Source of the DNA: Brevundimonas sp. 357
GTDB lineage: Bacteria > Pseudomonadota > Alphaproteobacteria > Caulobacterales > Caulobacteraceae
Direction of reading: 5' to 3'
DNA: 64,000 nt
NCBI RefSeq assembly: GCF_003938605.1
Contig: NZ_RHWX01000002.1
Span: 267,596-331,595 of the forward strand
Shown here: piece after piece, positions 28,478-36,983 of the stretch
Layout: each line of letters opens with the position of its first letter
How positions within the stretch are numbered: the stretch's first letter is position 1
Made by a program: the position numbers and the translations under genes
The notes under the pieces: model-generated
Database searches by the model: none
Seen by the model: only the letters and a program-made list of their open reading frames with translations
What the model was told of the DNA's origin: nothing

Positions 28478-31400
28478 TTAGCGCCGGGCGGCGGCGTTGG
28501 GACGACGGTCGCCGCGATCGCCGCCGGGACGCGGGCCTTCGCGACGCCAGCGGATCGACAGAGCGGTGTCGCCTTCGCCGCCGAACTTGGAGGTGATGGC
28601 CAGGTTGCGTCGCACTTGCCACTCCACATTGACGGCTGCGCCGCGCTCGGCCCCGCCGATGACCTCCAGATAGATGTCGTCGGTGATGTAGCGCCCGCCC
28701 GCAACGGTCAGGCTGGAGGCCTCGCCGCTGAAGGACAGACGGTCCAGACCGGCCAGTTCGCGCAGGTTGCCGACCACATCGAAGCCGCCGCCGCCCGCCA
28801 GGGACGCCACGGCCGAGGCCAGCTGAGCCGCTTCGAACGGCGACAGTTGCGCCGCCGAACGTCCGAACAGCACTTGCGACAGGATTTCGTCCTGGGGCAG
28901 GTCGGGGGTGGAGGTCAGCTCGATCTTGGGCGAGACGGCGGTGCCCGTCACCTTGATCACGGCCGTCAGGGCCGGGTCTTCGCGGACGGCTTCCAGGTTC
29001 AGGCGGATGCGCGCCGGGTCGGTGGACAGGATCACCGAGCCGCGATCGTCGAAGACGAAGCGCTTGCCCGCGAACTCATAGTCGCCGCGCACCACATTGG
29101 CCGTGCCGCTCAGTTCGGGCTGGGTGATGGTGCCGCGCACGCGGGCACCGGCGCGCAGTTCGACGTTCAGGCCGCGGCCGCGCAGGTAGATTTCGCGTCC
29201 CGTCAGCGTCAGGTCCAGGCCGATCTGCGGACCTGCGGCGGCTTTTTTCTCGGTGTCGACAGTGTCGCCGCCGGGACGGTTGATCTCGACCACGTCCATT
29301 TTGACGATGCCGGTGGAGCCGGGCAGATCGGGCGAAATCTCGGCCTCGTCGATGTTCACATTGCCGGTCAGGCGGATATTGCCGTCTGCGCCGCGCACGG
29401 CGGTCAGGCGACCGTTGGCGCGCGCCTTGGCGATGTCGTTGTCGATGATCTGGAAGCGCGCCAACTCCAGCCGCAGGGTCGAGGGCGAGCCCTGGCGCAG
29501 ACCCAGGTCGCCGCTGCCGGACACCTCGCCCTTCACGCCGTCGGTGGCCTGGAAGCGTTCGATCACGGCCTGGCTGTCGTTGAAGCGGCTGGCCAGGGTC
29601 ATGTTCTCGAGACGCAGGCCCGTCGTTCCGTCACGGAACGCGCCTTCGTTCAGGTCCAGCCGGCCGTTCAGGCGCGGCGCGTTCAGGGTGCCGGCCAGGG
29701 TCGCCTGGCCGTTCACCTGCCCCGACAGCGATTGAGCGCCGCCCAGGAACAAGTCCCAGATGGGCTGGATCTGGCCGCGAATGGCGATCTGACCCGACAG
29801 GTTTTCGGTTCGGGCGATGGCCAGACGCAAGGGCGCGGCCGAGGTTTCGACCGGCAAGGTGACGTCGGCGGTAGCCTGAACGGCCGTACCGTTGTGGGCC
29901 TCGGCGCGCAGGCGCAGGGCGTCGCCGGTCAGGTCGGCGTTCAGCGTGCCGTCGACGGCCAGGCCGCGCGGCGCGTCCAGACTACGCAGTTGCCTGAGGT
30001 CGACATTGGCGGAGCCGCGTAGCGTGTCACCTTGCCCTTGCATTGAAACACGACCCGTCACCTGACCGCGCAGGTCGGGGACGAGCGAGCCCATTTCGAC
30101 ATTGGTCATGTCAGCCTGGATGACGCTGCCTTCGCTGTCCTGCTTCAGTTCGCCGGTCAGGAAGCCGCCGCCGACGCCCAGGTCCAGGCGCGCGACGCGG
30201 CCGTCGCCGTTGAGGGCGAAGACGGCGGGCGCGCGGGTGGTGAAGGCGATCTCACGCACGCGGCCGCCCCCGCGCAGGGTCAGGCTCTGCGCTTGACCCT
30301 GGCGGGCGTATTCGCCCGAGCCGTTGAACTGCACCGGATTGGCGCCGCCCACGTCTGCCGCCAGGGTGAAGGGTAGGCGGTCCAGCGTGCCCTGGCCCTT
30401 CAGCGACAGGTTGCGCAGGGTCCAGTCCTGGCCGGTCAGGCGTACGTTGCGGCCCGTGACGTCTAGAACGGCGGTTTGGTCGCCCGCGCCTTCAGTCAGG
30501 CGGATGCGGCCGTTGGCCTCGCCCGAGGCCAGGAAGGCGCCCTGGCGTGCCGTGAAGGTCAGGTCGGCGCTGGAGGGGAAATTGTTCGACAGGGCGACGT
30601 CGCCCTGAGCCGCGACGCCGCCGGCGTTCACATCGACGTCCGACAGGCGTAGGCGCGGCCCGCCCAGGAAGAAGTTGCCCGAGGCGTGAGCCGGTCCGTA
30701 GTTGGAGCCGGAGTTCAGCACCACGCGCCCGTCCGAGGCGTCGGCGCCCTTGCGGAAGCTGAGCACCAGATTGGCGTTGGTCAGGATCAGGCCGCCCGCC
30801 GCCACCTTGTCGAAGGCGGCGCGCAGGTCGGCGCGCGGCTGGGCCAGGGTGCCGGTCAGGGCGCCGTCGCCCGACATGGCGCCGTCGATGGCGACCGGGC
30901 CGACGCCGAACGGGCCTTGGGCGTTCCAGTCCAGCGCCAGGCGCAGCTTCGATCCCTCGATCAGGCCCTTGGCGCCTGCGCGCCCGGCCGCGCCGGTCAG
31001 TTCTCCGCGATCAATGGAGACGACGCCGCCGTTCAGCGAACCGGCCAGTTGCAGGCGCGGCGCGGCGCCCAGCAGGCGATCCAGTTCTTCCATGCCGACA
31101 GCCATGCGCGAGCCGCGCCCGTCGAAGTTGAGGGTCCAGGGCGCGCCGGTCTTGGCCGAGGCCGCCCGGATCGGGCCGCCGAACGCGCCGCGCGCGCCGG
31201 GCTGGATGCGCGACAGGTCGGTCAGGTCGGCGCGGCCGCTGAAGTTCAGGCCGCCGTTCAGGCTGCGCCCGCCCGAGCCGGTCAGGGTCAGGCCCTGTCC
31301 GCGCGCGTCGATCTTCTTCAGCAGCATGGCGCCGTCGGCCATGCGCGCGCCTTCCATCTGGATGCGCGGCGCAGAGCCCAGCAGGCCGCCGATGATGCCC

Positions 31401-32716
31401 GCCGATGAGCCGCCGACGGCGCGCACGTCGGTCGTGACGTCGATGCGGCCCTTGTTGGCGGCGATGTTGACCGGGCCCGAGATACGCGTGGCGCGATAGG
31501 AGGCGATGTCGGCGTTCAGCAGACTGGCCGAGCCTTGCAGGCTCCACACCTGGGCGTCGCCCTTGAACACGCCCGTATAGGCGGCGGGACCGGCGATCGG
31601 ACTGCCGACCAGGCGGCTGAGCGAGGGGGTGTTCAGCTCCAGGCTGATGCCGTCGGGCGAGGTGTTGTCCGTGGTGCGGATCAGGCCGCGCGCGCTGGAT
31701 TCGATGTTGTCGGCGTACAGGCGCCAGGCCACGCCCTGATAGCCTTCGCGCTTGGCGTCCGGCGTCATGGCGAAGCCGAAGCGGGCGGTGCGGCCGATGC
31801 GCTCGACGAACGGCTCCAGCAGGTCGGAGCCCGAGAAGTCGGCATAGCCCGAGACCTTGGCGCCGTTGTCGCCATAGGTTCCCTTGACCGACAGGGGACG
31901 GAACTGGCCGGTCTGGACGGCCACGTCGATGACCTCGCCGTTCACCACGGCGACAGCCGAGAAGGGCTGATCCGGGGAGTAGCCCAGCGAACCGGCGATC
32001 GGCCCGCCCTGGGCCTCATTGGCGCGCAGGTTGACGCGCAGGTCTTCGGGCTTGTCGCCGAAGGCGGCGGCCAGGCGCAGGTAGTCGCCCTTGCGGTTCA
32101 GGCTGTAGGCGTTGACGTTGGCGGTCTTGACGCCCTTGCGCGGAATGGCGGCGTCGCCGCTGAGGGTCCAGCGGCCGTACTCCTTGGAGAAGCCTTCCAG
32201 CAGTTCGACATTGGCGCTGAAGCGGTCGATGTCGATGGAGATGGCCTGCGGCCCGCCCGGTTCGCTCGGCGGCTCAAGCTCGGGACGGCGTAACAGACGA
32301 ATCTGACCGGCGCTGATTTCCGTCGCATGGAAGCGCCGCGCCAGCAGAGGCCAGTAGGACCAGTCGACGCGGACGTCGGTCGCTTCCAGCCAGACGCCCT
32401 TTTCGTCGGTCACGGTGACGCGCTTCAGGCGGAAATCGTCGAACAGATCGCCTTGAAGTCCCTCGACGTTGATCCGGCCGTAGCGGCTGATCTTCTTGCC
32501 CGCGACGAAGCTGGTGATCAGTTCGCGCCCCGCATCGGACACCAGATACATCCGCCCGCCCACCAGGGCGACGACGATCAGGGCCAGCAGACCGGCGAAG
32601 GTCGCCCCCCCGATAAAGGCCGCCAGTTGCAGACGCGTGCGCTTGCGCTTGGCCTTCTTGGCCGGGGTGTCGGCGACGTCTGCGCCCTTTTCGTGAGGCG
32701 GAGGTGTGTCGGTCAA
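28478..32716 (-). CDS. tamB: translocation and assembly module subunit TamB
   Basis: A 1412-residue inner-membrane-anchored periplasmic protein. Residues 29-52 form the single N-terminal membrane helix after a Lys/Arg-rich stretch. The rest is predicted beta-taco (AsmA-like) repeats full of alternating hydrophobic strands, and the last 300 residues are the DUF490/TamB domain (SGTANVVRGDYEFAGKRF, DDIYLEVIGG, NVEWQVRRNLAI). TamB bridges inner membrane to the outer-membrane TamA and takes part in autotransporter assembly and lipid transport. The start overlaps the stop of tamA by four bases (ATGA), so they are coupled. The C-terminal tail is Arg/Gly-rich beyond the usual end. Confidence 0.94.
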   Translation of the reverse strand: MTDTPPPHEKGADVADTPAKKAKRKRTRLQLAAFIGGATFAGLLALIVVALVGGRMYLVSDAGRELITSFVAGKKISRYGRINVEGLQGDLFDDFRLKRVTVTDEKGVWLEATDVRVDWSYWPLLARRFHATEISAGQIRLLRRPELEPPSEPGGPQAISIDIDRFSANVELLEGFSKEYGRWTLSGDAAIPRKGVKTANVNAYSLNRKGDYLRLAAAFGDKPEDLRVNLRANEAQGGPIAGSLGYSPDQPFSAVAVVNGEVIDVAVQTGQFRPLSVKGTYGDNGAKVSGYADFSGSDLLEPFVERIGRTARFGFAMTPDAKREGYQGVAWRLYADNIESSARGLIRTTDNTSPDGISLELNTPSLSRLVGSPIAGPAAYTGVFKGDAQVWSLQGSASLLNADIASYRATRISGPVNIAANKGRIDVTTDVRAVGGSSAGIIGGLLGSAPRIQMEGARMADGAMLLKKIDARGQGLTLTGSGGRSLNGGLNFSGRADLTDLSRIQPGARGAFGGPIRAASAKTGAPWTLNFDGRGSRMAVGMEELDRLLGAAPRLQLAGSLNGGVVSIDRGELTGAAGRAGAKGLIEGSKLRLALDWNAQGPFGVGPVAIDGAMSGDGALTGTLAQPRADLRAAFDKVAAGGLILTNANLVLSFRKGADASDGRVVLNSGSNYGPAHASGNFFLGGPRLRLSDVDVNAGGVAAQGDVALSNNFPSSADLTFTARQGAFLASGEANGRIRLTEGAGDQTAVLDVTGRNVRLTGQDWTLRNLSLKGQGTLDRLPFTLAADVGGANPVQFNGSGEYARQGQAQSLTLRGGGRVREIAFTTRAPAVFALNGDGRVARLDLGVGGGFLTGELKQDSEGSVIQADMTNVEMGSLVPDLRGQVTGRVSMQGQGDTLRGSANVDLRQLRSLDAPRGLAVDGTLNADLTGDALRLRAEAHNGTAVQATADVTLPVETSAAPLRLAIARTENLSGQIAIRGQIQPIWDLFLGGAQSLSGQVNGQATLAGTLNAPRLNGRLDLNEGAFRDGTTGLRLENMTLASRFNDSQAVIERFQATDGVKGEVSGSGDLGLRQGSPSTLRLELARFQIIDNDIAKARANGRLTAVRGADGNIRLTGNVNIDEAEISPDLPGSTGIVKMDVVEINRPGGDTVDTEKKAAAGPQIGLDLTLTGREIYLRGRGLNVELRAGARVRGTITQPELSGTANVVRGDYEFAGKRFVFDDRGSVILSTDPARIRLNLEAVREDPALTAVIKVTGTAVSPKIELTSTPDLPQDEILSQVLFGRSAAQLSPFEAAQLASAVASLAGGGGFDVVGNLRELAGLDRLSFSGEASSLTVAGGRYITDDIYLEVIGGAERGAAVNVEWQVRRNLAITSKFGGEGDTALSIRWRREGPRPGGDRGDRRPNAAARR

Positions 32717-34500
32717 AACGCCTGGCCGATGCTGAGATAGAGTTGGAACCCGGAGTCGCCCTCACGCTTGTTCAGCGGGAAGGCGATGTCGGCGCGTACA
32801 GGGCCGAACGGCAGTTTGTACCGCACGCCGACGCCTGCGCCGTAGCGCATATTGGTCAGGTTGGGCGTTTCCTGGAAGCCGATGGCGCCGCCGTCGACGA
32901 AAGCCACGGCCTGGAATTTCTCGCCGATGTCGCGTCGCACTTCGATCGAGGTCTCGAACAGCGACAGGCCGCCGCGCGGTCGGTTGTTGGGCAGGCGCGG
33001 GTTGATGCTCTGATAGGAATAGCCGCGAACCGAGCCGCCGCCGCCCGAATAGAACAGGCGGTCCGACGGGACGGTCAGTTCTTCGCCGCCGATGATGGAG
33101 CCGATGCGGGCGCGTCCGGCCAGCACGGTCTTGGCGTCGTCCTGAAGCGGCAGATAGGCGGTCGCCTGACCCTCGGTGCGCAGGAACAGGACCGTATCCT
33201 CGCCCGCCACGGCGGTCGGCTGGGTCGACAGCGATAGACGATAGCCCGAGGTAGGGTTCAACGGATCGTTCGAGCGATCCATGAAGGCGCTGCCGCGTAG
33301 GGTGACGATGGCCAGGTCGCGGTCGAAGGTGATCGGCGCCTGGGTCACCGGGTCGAACCGATACTCCGTGTAGCGGCCCGCATCGACGCCCAGGCCGTAG
33401 CTGAACCAGGACGTCTTGCCGAGGCGTTGGGACAGGTCCGCGGCCAGGGTGATGGCGCTGCGGTCGTAGGCGTCCGTCTGCTCGTTGACGATGAAGGACG
33501 ACAGCTTCAGCGTCCGTCCGGCCTTGCGCCAGTGCGGCTGGGACCACTCGCCGCCGATGCGGCTGTCGATGCTGGCGATGCGCGCGCCATAGCGCAGGGT
33601 GTCGGCGCGCCCGAACCGGTTGTAGCGCGTGCGGAAGACATCGACGCCGACGCCTTCATAGGTCGAATAGGTGGCGCCCGCCTCAAGCAAGCTGACCGGC
33701 CGGTCCGCGAGAGTGACGACGACCGGGCGCAGGCCGTCCGGCCGAATGTCGTCCAGCGGCGACAGAGCCACGCCCACGCCGTCATAAACGCCGGTGTCCA
33801 GCAGGCGACGTTCCAATTCGGCGATGTCCTCTGGATCGTAGCGATCGCCTTCCTTCCAGGGGACCAGGCTCTGGAGCCAGCTTTCCTTGGTCGGTCCGCG
33901 GGTCCGCAATTGAATCCCGTTCAGCCGCACCAACTCGCCGGAGTTGATGTTGAAGCCGGGTTGAACCAGGAAGGTGGCGTGATCCACGACCACGCGGCGG
34001 GGCAGGGCGACGGCGTCCGCATAGCCGCGCCTGGTCAGATCGGCGACGACGCGGCCTTCAGCTTCCAGAATGCCCGCGGCCCGGCCCGGCTCGCCGGGCT
34101 TGAGCCGGATGTCTTCAAGGACAGCGGTGCTGGTTTCCGCGTCCGGCGCAGGCGCAGTCCAGTTGATCGTGGTTTCGCCCAGGACGAAGCGGCGACCCGG
34201 CGCGATCTGAACCACGGCGACAGGCTTGTCATCGCCCTCGACCTGATCCTCTACGGTGGCTTGGTAATAGCCTTCCGAACGCAGCAAGGCCTGAGCTGAA
34301 GTCAGCGCGGCACGGGCGCGACGACGCGCCTCGAAACGATTGGACGGCGCGCCGTCCACCTCGCCAATGGCCTGTTCGAGCTGGCGTTTGAGATCGCCGT
34401 CTATTTCACCGCGAATCTGAGCCCGGGGTTCGGCGGCGGCCTGGCTTGCAAAGGCGCATACTGCCGCGCCGGCAAGAAGGAGAGGAAGCCTCGACGTCAA
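32713..34500 (-). CDS. tamA: TamA, BamA/Omp85-family outer membrane protein
   Basis: A 595-residue Omp85-family protein: a signal peptide (residues 1-23, ending QAAAE), three POTRA domains (about 25-260; RFVLGETTINW, PGFNINSGELVRLNGIQLR, RRLLDTGVYDGVGVAL), and a 16-strand barrel domain. The barrel shows VRGY in GGGGSVRGYSYQS, the Omp85 lid-lock motif, and ends in QLYLSIGQAF with a C-terminal Phe beta-signal. It should partner TamB, encoded directly downstream with a 4-bp overlap. Length and gene order are standard for the tamAB operon. Confidence 0.94.
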   Translation of the reverse strand: MTSRLPLLLAGAAVCAFASQAAAEPRAQIRGEIDGDLKRQLEQAIGEVDGAPSNRFEARRRARAALTSAQALLRSEGYYQATVEDQVEGDDKPVAVVQIAPGRRFVLGETTINWTAPAPDAETSTAVLEDIRLKPGEPGRAAGILEAEGRVVADLTRRGYADAVALPRRVVVDHATFLVQPGFNINSGELVRLNGIQLRTRGPTKESWLQSLVPWKEGDRYDPEDIAELERRLLDTGVYDGVGVALSPLDDIRPDGLRPVVVTLADRPVSLLEAGATYSTYEGVGVDVFRTRYNRFGRADTLRYGARIASIDSRIGGEWSQPHWRKAGRTLKLSSFIVNEQTDAYDRSAITLAADLSQRLGKTSWFSYGLGVDAGRYTEYRFDPVTQAPITFDRDLAIVTLRGSAFMDRSNDPLNPTSGYRLSLSTQPTAVAGEDTVLFLRTEGQATAYLPLQDDAKTVLAGRARIGSIIGGEELTVPSDRLFYSGGGGSVRGYSYQSINPRLPNNRPRGGLSLFETSIEVRRDIGEKFQAVAFVDGGAIGFQETPNLTNMRYGAGVGVRYKLPFGPVRADIAFPLNKREGDSGFQLYLSIGQAF

Positions 34501-34556
34501 ATCCGAACCCTGGTTGCGAGACGATCATGAGCGATTAGCCCAGTTCGTCAGGAGAA

Positions 34557-34826
34557 TCAGTAAAACAGCGTATCGCTTTCGGGTTGCACTGTCTCTTCGG
34601 AGGAACGCTGGTCCGGCGGCAGCGCCTCTACTGGCGTCGCCGCTTCGGGAGCGGCGGGGGTCTCAGCAACGGCGGGCGCGGCGGCGTCTTCGGCGGCGGG
34701 GGCCTCAACGGGCGCCGGCGCTTCGACGGGCGTCGGTTCGCTGTAGGGTTGTTCACAGGCGGCCAGGAAGCCGATGGCGGCCAGCGCCGCGCCGATCATC
34801 AGACGATTCAACATGGATCGATTCAT
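34557..34826 (-). CDS. small Pro/Ala/Glu-rich lipoprotein
   Basis: An 89-residue protein. Residues 1-24 are a lipoprotein signal with lipobox FLAAC; the mature part is almost entirely Ala, Pro, Glu and Val (EAPAPVEAPAAEDAAAP). Such segments act as flexible spacers in the periplasm. The start at 34826 is well supported by AAGGGGGATC upstream. It ends SDTLFY, like SDSVFY at the end of the Pro-rich protein at 8854-9336. No function is recognised. It lies 56 bp downstream of nothing co-directional except the tRNA region, and upstream of tamA's 5' end on the same strand, so it may share a transcript with tamA. Confidence 0.78.
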   Translation of the reverse strand: MNRSMLNRLMIGAALAAIGFLAACEQPYSEPTPVEAPAPVEAPAAEDAAAPAVAETPAAPEAATPVEALPPDQRSSEETVQPESDTLFY

Positions 34827-35005
34827 TTTTGATCCCCCTTCTAGGGGCTGGAAACGTGGAGAGGCGAAGCCGGTTCCTCTGGGCGCGCCTTTATGGGATT
34901 CATGTGAACCTGGGATGAATCGCGCGCTGGAATCGCCTTGATTTCGTGGCGGGGGCCGTCGTCAGAGCCTTGTTTGTGCGGTGAAAAATTTCCTGAAATT
35001 TCTAC

Positions 35006-35034
35006 TTGCCCGCCGCGAAGCTCATCCGTATGTT
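35006..35034 (+). promoter_or_regulatory. probable sigma-70-type promoter of tRNA-Lys
   Basis: TTGCCC (35006-35011) and TATGTT (35029-35034) are 17 bp apart, and the second ends 24 bp before the mature tRNA. Spacing and position fit a housekeeping promoter. Confidence 0.6.
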
Positions 35035-35058
35035 CCGCGCTCTTCGCAAACGCGATGT

Positions 35059-35135
35059 GCGCCCCTAGCTCAGTTGGTTAGAGCATCTGACTTTTAATCA
35101 GAGGGTCCTCGGTTCGAGCCCGAGGGGGCGTACCA
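35059..35135 (+). tRNA. tRNA-Lys (anticodon TTT)
   Basis: A 77-base cloverleaf. The acceptor stem GCGCCCC pairs with GGGGCGT (first pair G-T wobble). The D arm has AGCTCAGTTGGTTAGAGC, the anticodon stem TCTGA/TCAGA encloses loop CTTTTAA with anticodon TTT, and the T arm is CTCGG-TTCGAGC-CCGAG. The 3' CCA is encoded. The last 34 bases (35101-35134) recur imperfectly at 36872-36904, so this gene is the integration site of the small island that follows. A cognate class I lysyl-tRNA synthetase gene lies at 44109. Confidence 0.97.
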
Positions 35136-35431
35136 TTTTCCCTTTTCAAAGGGTTAGTGGGCGGTCCCGCTGAAACCGGCGAGGTCATATACAGCGCCAT
35201 ATACACTTCTACAGCGCTATATACACTTCGCGTTCGCCCAGCGTTCTTAGCCTTGGCGCGCGTGCGGATCTTGATGACATTGTCAATCTTGTCCTGGGCG
35301 GCGTTGGCTCTTTTCCGGCAGTTGGCCTAGTGGCGGTGGGTTTTCGCTGCGGCTTCTGAGGTCTGCTCCAGCTGAGACATGATCTCGCTGTCTGAGGCGC
35401 CCGCCAGGGCGAACTCCACACCACGGGCATG
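35078..35431 (-). pseudogene. tyrosine recombinase/integrase C-terminal remnant
   Basis: Read on the minus strand from 35431, the frame gives FALAGASDSEIMSQLEQTSE, then after an in-frame TAG at 35327-35329, ANCRKRANAAQDKIDNV. This resembles the C-terminal end of phage-type tyrosine integrases, where a LAxAGxSxxEI helix precedes the final catalytic His and Tyr helices. The frame continues into the antisense of tRNA-Lys (TPPRARTEDPLIKSQML) and stops there, the usual layout for an integrase gene whose end overlaps its tRNA attachment site. A TAA at 35432-35434 closes it upstream, so the catalytic core is gone. It cannot be an active recombinase. Confidence 0.72.
35190..35229. repeat. 20-bp tandem duplication inside the integrase remnant
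   Basis: TACAGCGCCATATACACTTC (35190-35209) is followed at once by the same 20 bases with one C-to-T change (35210-35229). It lies between the integrase remnant core and the tRNA end. The period is not a multiple of three. Confidence 0.85.
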
Positions 35432-35530
35432 TTAGCCGCACTTTAGAGGTGGTGCGAACGCAAGGTGAGACTGGAGTATCGTGGTTCAGTGAATTGTATA
35501 TTTTGGCATCGCTTTATTTTGAGGTGCCCC

Positions 35531-36232
35531 ATGACCGATTCGCCACCAACTGAAGTGGATCCAATTTTTGTCAAGGGTCAGCGTAGAGCGCCTGGCGGAG
35601 TTTATCCTCCTGTGTCTTCAGGCGGTAGCGGCTTGGGACCAGTACAAGATGAATTAGACCCTAACGGGCCTCCGATTGACGAACCGCATCCGTGCGATGA
35701 TCCCGATAATGCGAGGGAATGGAATGCGGATGCCGCCGCAGCTGAAGCTTTCAGGCGGATAAGAAAATATATCGCCGATCAGATGGATTCTACCCACCAT
35801 CTCGCAAACCGAGAGTACGGTGCGATGATATGCGAAAGGCCTAACGGTACATTTTTCATTGGTCCAATCGAGCACGGCCCGCCAATATTCGACGAGATTG
35901 GCGTGCAGCCGGATGGCAGCAATCGGCCATATGTCGATATAAAAATAGATAGTTGTGGTCTTGGCGCTATACCTATTGCAATGATTCACACTCATCCAAG
36001 TACTGGGCCATCCTCTGGAGTGCCGTCATCATCAGATGCTACATGGATTGCCGCTCTAAATGCTCGTCGAAATGATGAATACGGTCGCATTTATGTAGTG
36101 GCTATCGATGGGGGTAAACATAGAATCGAAATCTATGACAAGACTAATATCAGTGCGGCGCTTACGGGGGAGGTTGGACCGGAGGTTAACCAAAATGGAG
36201 TTCCTTGCCTTGCAGCTGGAGTTATAACGTGA
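35531..36232 (+). CDS. JAMM/JAB-motif protein of unknown function (island cargo)
   Basis: A 233-residue protein with no signal peptide. The N-terminus has DPIFVKGQRR and a Gly/Pro-rich linker to about residue 50, then a CDDPDNAREWNADAAAAEAF helix. From about 90 to 202 is a JAB/MPN-like domain: Glu95 in NREYGAMI, and HTHPSTGPSSGVPSSSD with His153, His155, Ser166 and Asp169, which matches the JAMM metallopeptidase set (E, H-x-H, S-x2-D) but with three extra residues between the second His and the Ser. Similar folds occur as DUF4329/JAB modules in polymorphic toxins. The ATG at 35531 has GAGGTG upstream. Its last codon overlaps the next gene (GTGA). Peptidase or toxin activity is inference. Confidence 0.7.
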   Translation: MTDSPPTEVDPIFVKGQRRAPGGVYPPVSSGGSGLGPVQDELDPNGPPIDEPHPCDDPDNAREWNADAAAAEAFRRIRKYIADQMDSTHHLANREYGAMICERPNGTFFIGPIEHGPPIFDEIGVQPDGSNRPYVDIKIDSCGLGAIPIAMIHTHPSTGPSSGVPSSSDATWIAALNARRNDEYGRIYVVAIDGGKHRIEIYDKTNISAALTGEVGPEVNQNGVPCLAAGVIT

Positions 36233-36798
36233 GAGCAATATCGATTTTAATGTTTCTATTTATTGTATTTTTGACTAGTAATGCGCGAGCGAATGAAGGT
36301 CAATTTGAAGATATAGACAAAAATGTATTGCAAATACACGGAAAAACTCCCTTCTTTAGAATGCATGTTGAGGATGTTTTCGAGACAAGATCTATAAACA
36401 TGTATTACTTTGGCAGTAATAAACTTGATGCGCAGTCTGAATCTCGATGGATTGTCGCGAGGTTCGTGCAAAATAAGAATTCTTCTATAACTGAAATTGA
36501 TTACATAGATAGTATTAAATGCGATAGAGTTCATCCTATGTTGTGGGAGCTTTATAGTCTTCGCATTGCATCTTTTGATGTTCCTGGAATTACCCCACCA
36601 CGGCCTATGGGGGTGGAATCTCGCGGTATTCCCACGCACGGACCGAGTTACACATTATGGGGAACAGTGACTGATCCTGAGGGAGGGTTTGCCTGGATCA
36701 ATTTGAGGCTGTTCGGAGGCCAAGCGGCAGCCTGGGGTGTGCGAGCAGAGGAGTTGCTAAGAGGTTGCTGGCAAAGTTACGAACCATCAGCATTGTAG
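36229..36798 (+). CDS. secreted partner of the JAMM-motif protein, unknown function
   Basis: A 189-residue protein starting at a GTG that overlaps the stop of the JAMM-motif gene (GTGA), so translation is coupled. Residues 1-22 are a clear signal peptide (hydrophobic ISILMFLFIVFL, cleavage after ARA). The mature part has two cysteines (IKCDRVHP and RGCWQSYE) that could form a disulfide in the periplasm. I recognise no domain. Codon use is A/T-rich like its partner and unlike the chromosome around. The pairing of a cytoplasmically made enzyme-like protein with a coupled exported protein recalls effector-immunity pairs, but no secretion gene is nearby. Confidence 0.68.
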   Translation: MRAISILMFLFIVFLTSNARANEGQFEDIDKNVLQIHGKTPFFRMHVEDVFETRSINMYYFGSNKLDAQSESRWIVARFVQNKNSSITEIDYIDSIKCDRVHPMLWELYSLRIASFDVPGITPPRPMGVESRGIPTHGPSYTLWGTVTDPEGGFAWINLRLFGGQAAAWGVRAEELLRGCWQSYEPSAL

Positions 36799-36871
36799 AG
36801 ATGTCTGCTGTGTAAGCTTGCAGGATCGCTTTATGCGCCGACATCGGCTTCATACACTTTTGTGAAAATCG

Positions 36872-36904
36872 GAGGATCCTCGGTTCAAGCCCGAGGGGGG
36901 TACC
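36872..36904 (+). repeat. attachment-site copy of the tRNA-Lys 3' end
   Basis: These 33 bases match 35101-35134 of tRNA-Lys except for two G-to-A changes and the loss of one C near the acceptor end. It contains the T arm and acceptor 3' strand only, so it is not a tRNA. It marks the right boundary of the island. The two G-to-A changes, in the T-loop and before the T stem, suggest age. Confidence 0.8.
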
Positions 36905-36983
36905 GCTCCCTTTTCTTCGATAATCAGATCTGATCGCCCTTGCGGCTTGGCTTTTGTTGCGGTTGCGTGATTTAACATCGGTC

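Larger units (their letters stand above)
35101..36904. mobile_element. decayed tRNA-Lys-integrated genomic island
   Basis: The element is bounded by the 3' end of tRNA-Lys (35101-35134) and an imperfect copy of it at 36872-36904. Inside are an integrase remnant next to the tRNA end and two genes visibly richer in A/T than anything else in the window (frequent ATA, AAT and TTA codons). At about 1.8 kb it is far too small to be a complete element, so most cargo has been lost. The right-end repeat no longer forms a tRNA. Confidence 0.75.

Noticed and set aside
36872..36904. A second tRNA-like segment.
   Set aside because: Only the T arm and 3' acceptor strand are present; there is no D arm or anticodon arm, so it is an attachment-site copy.
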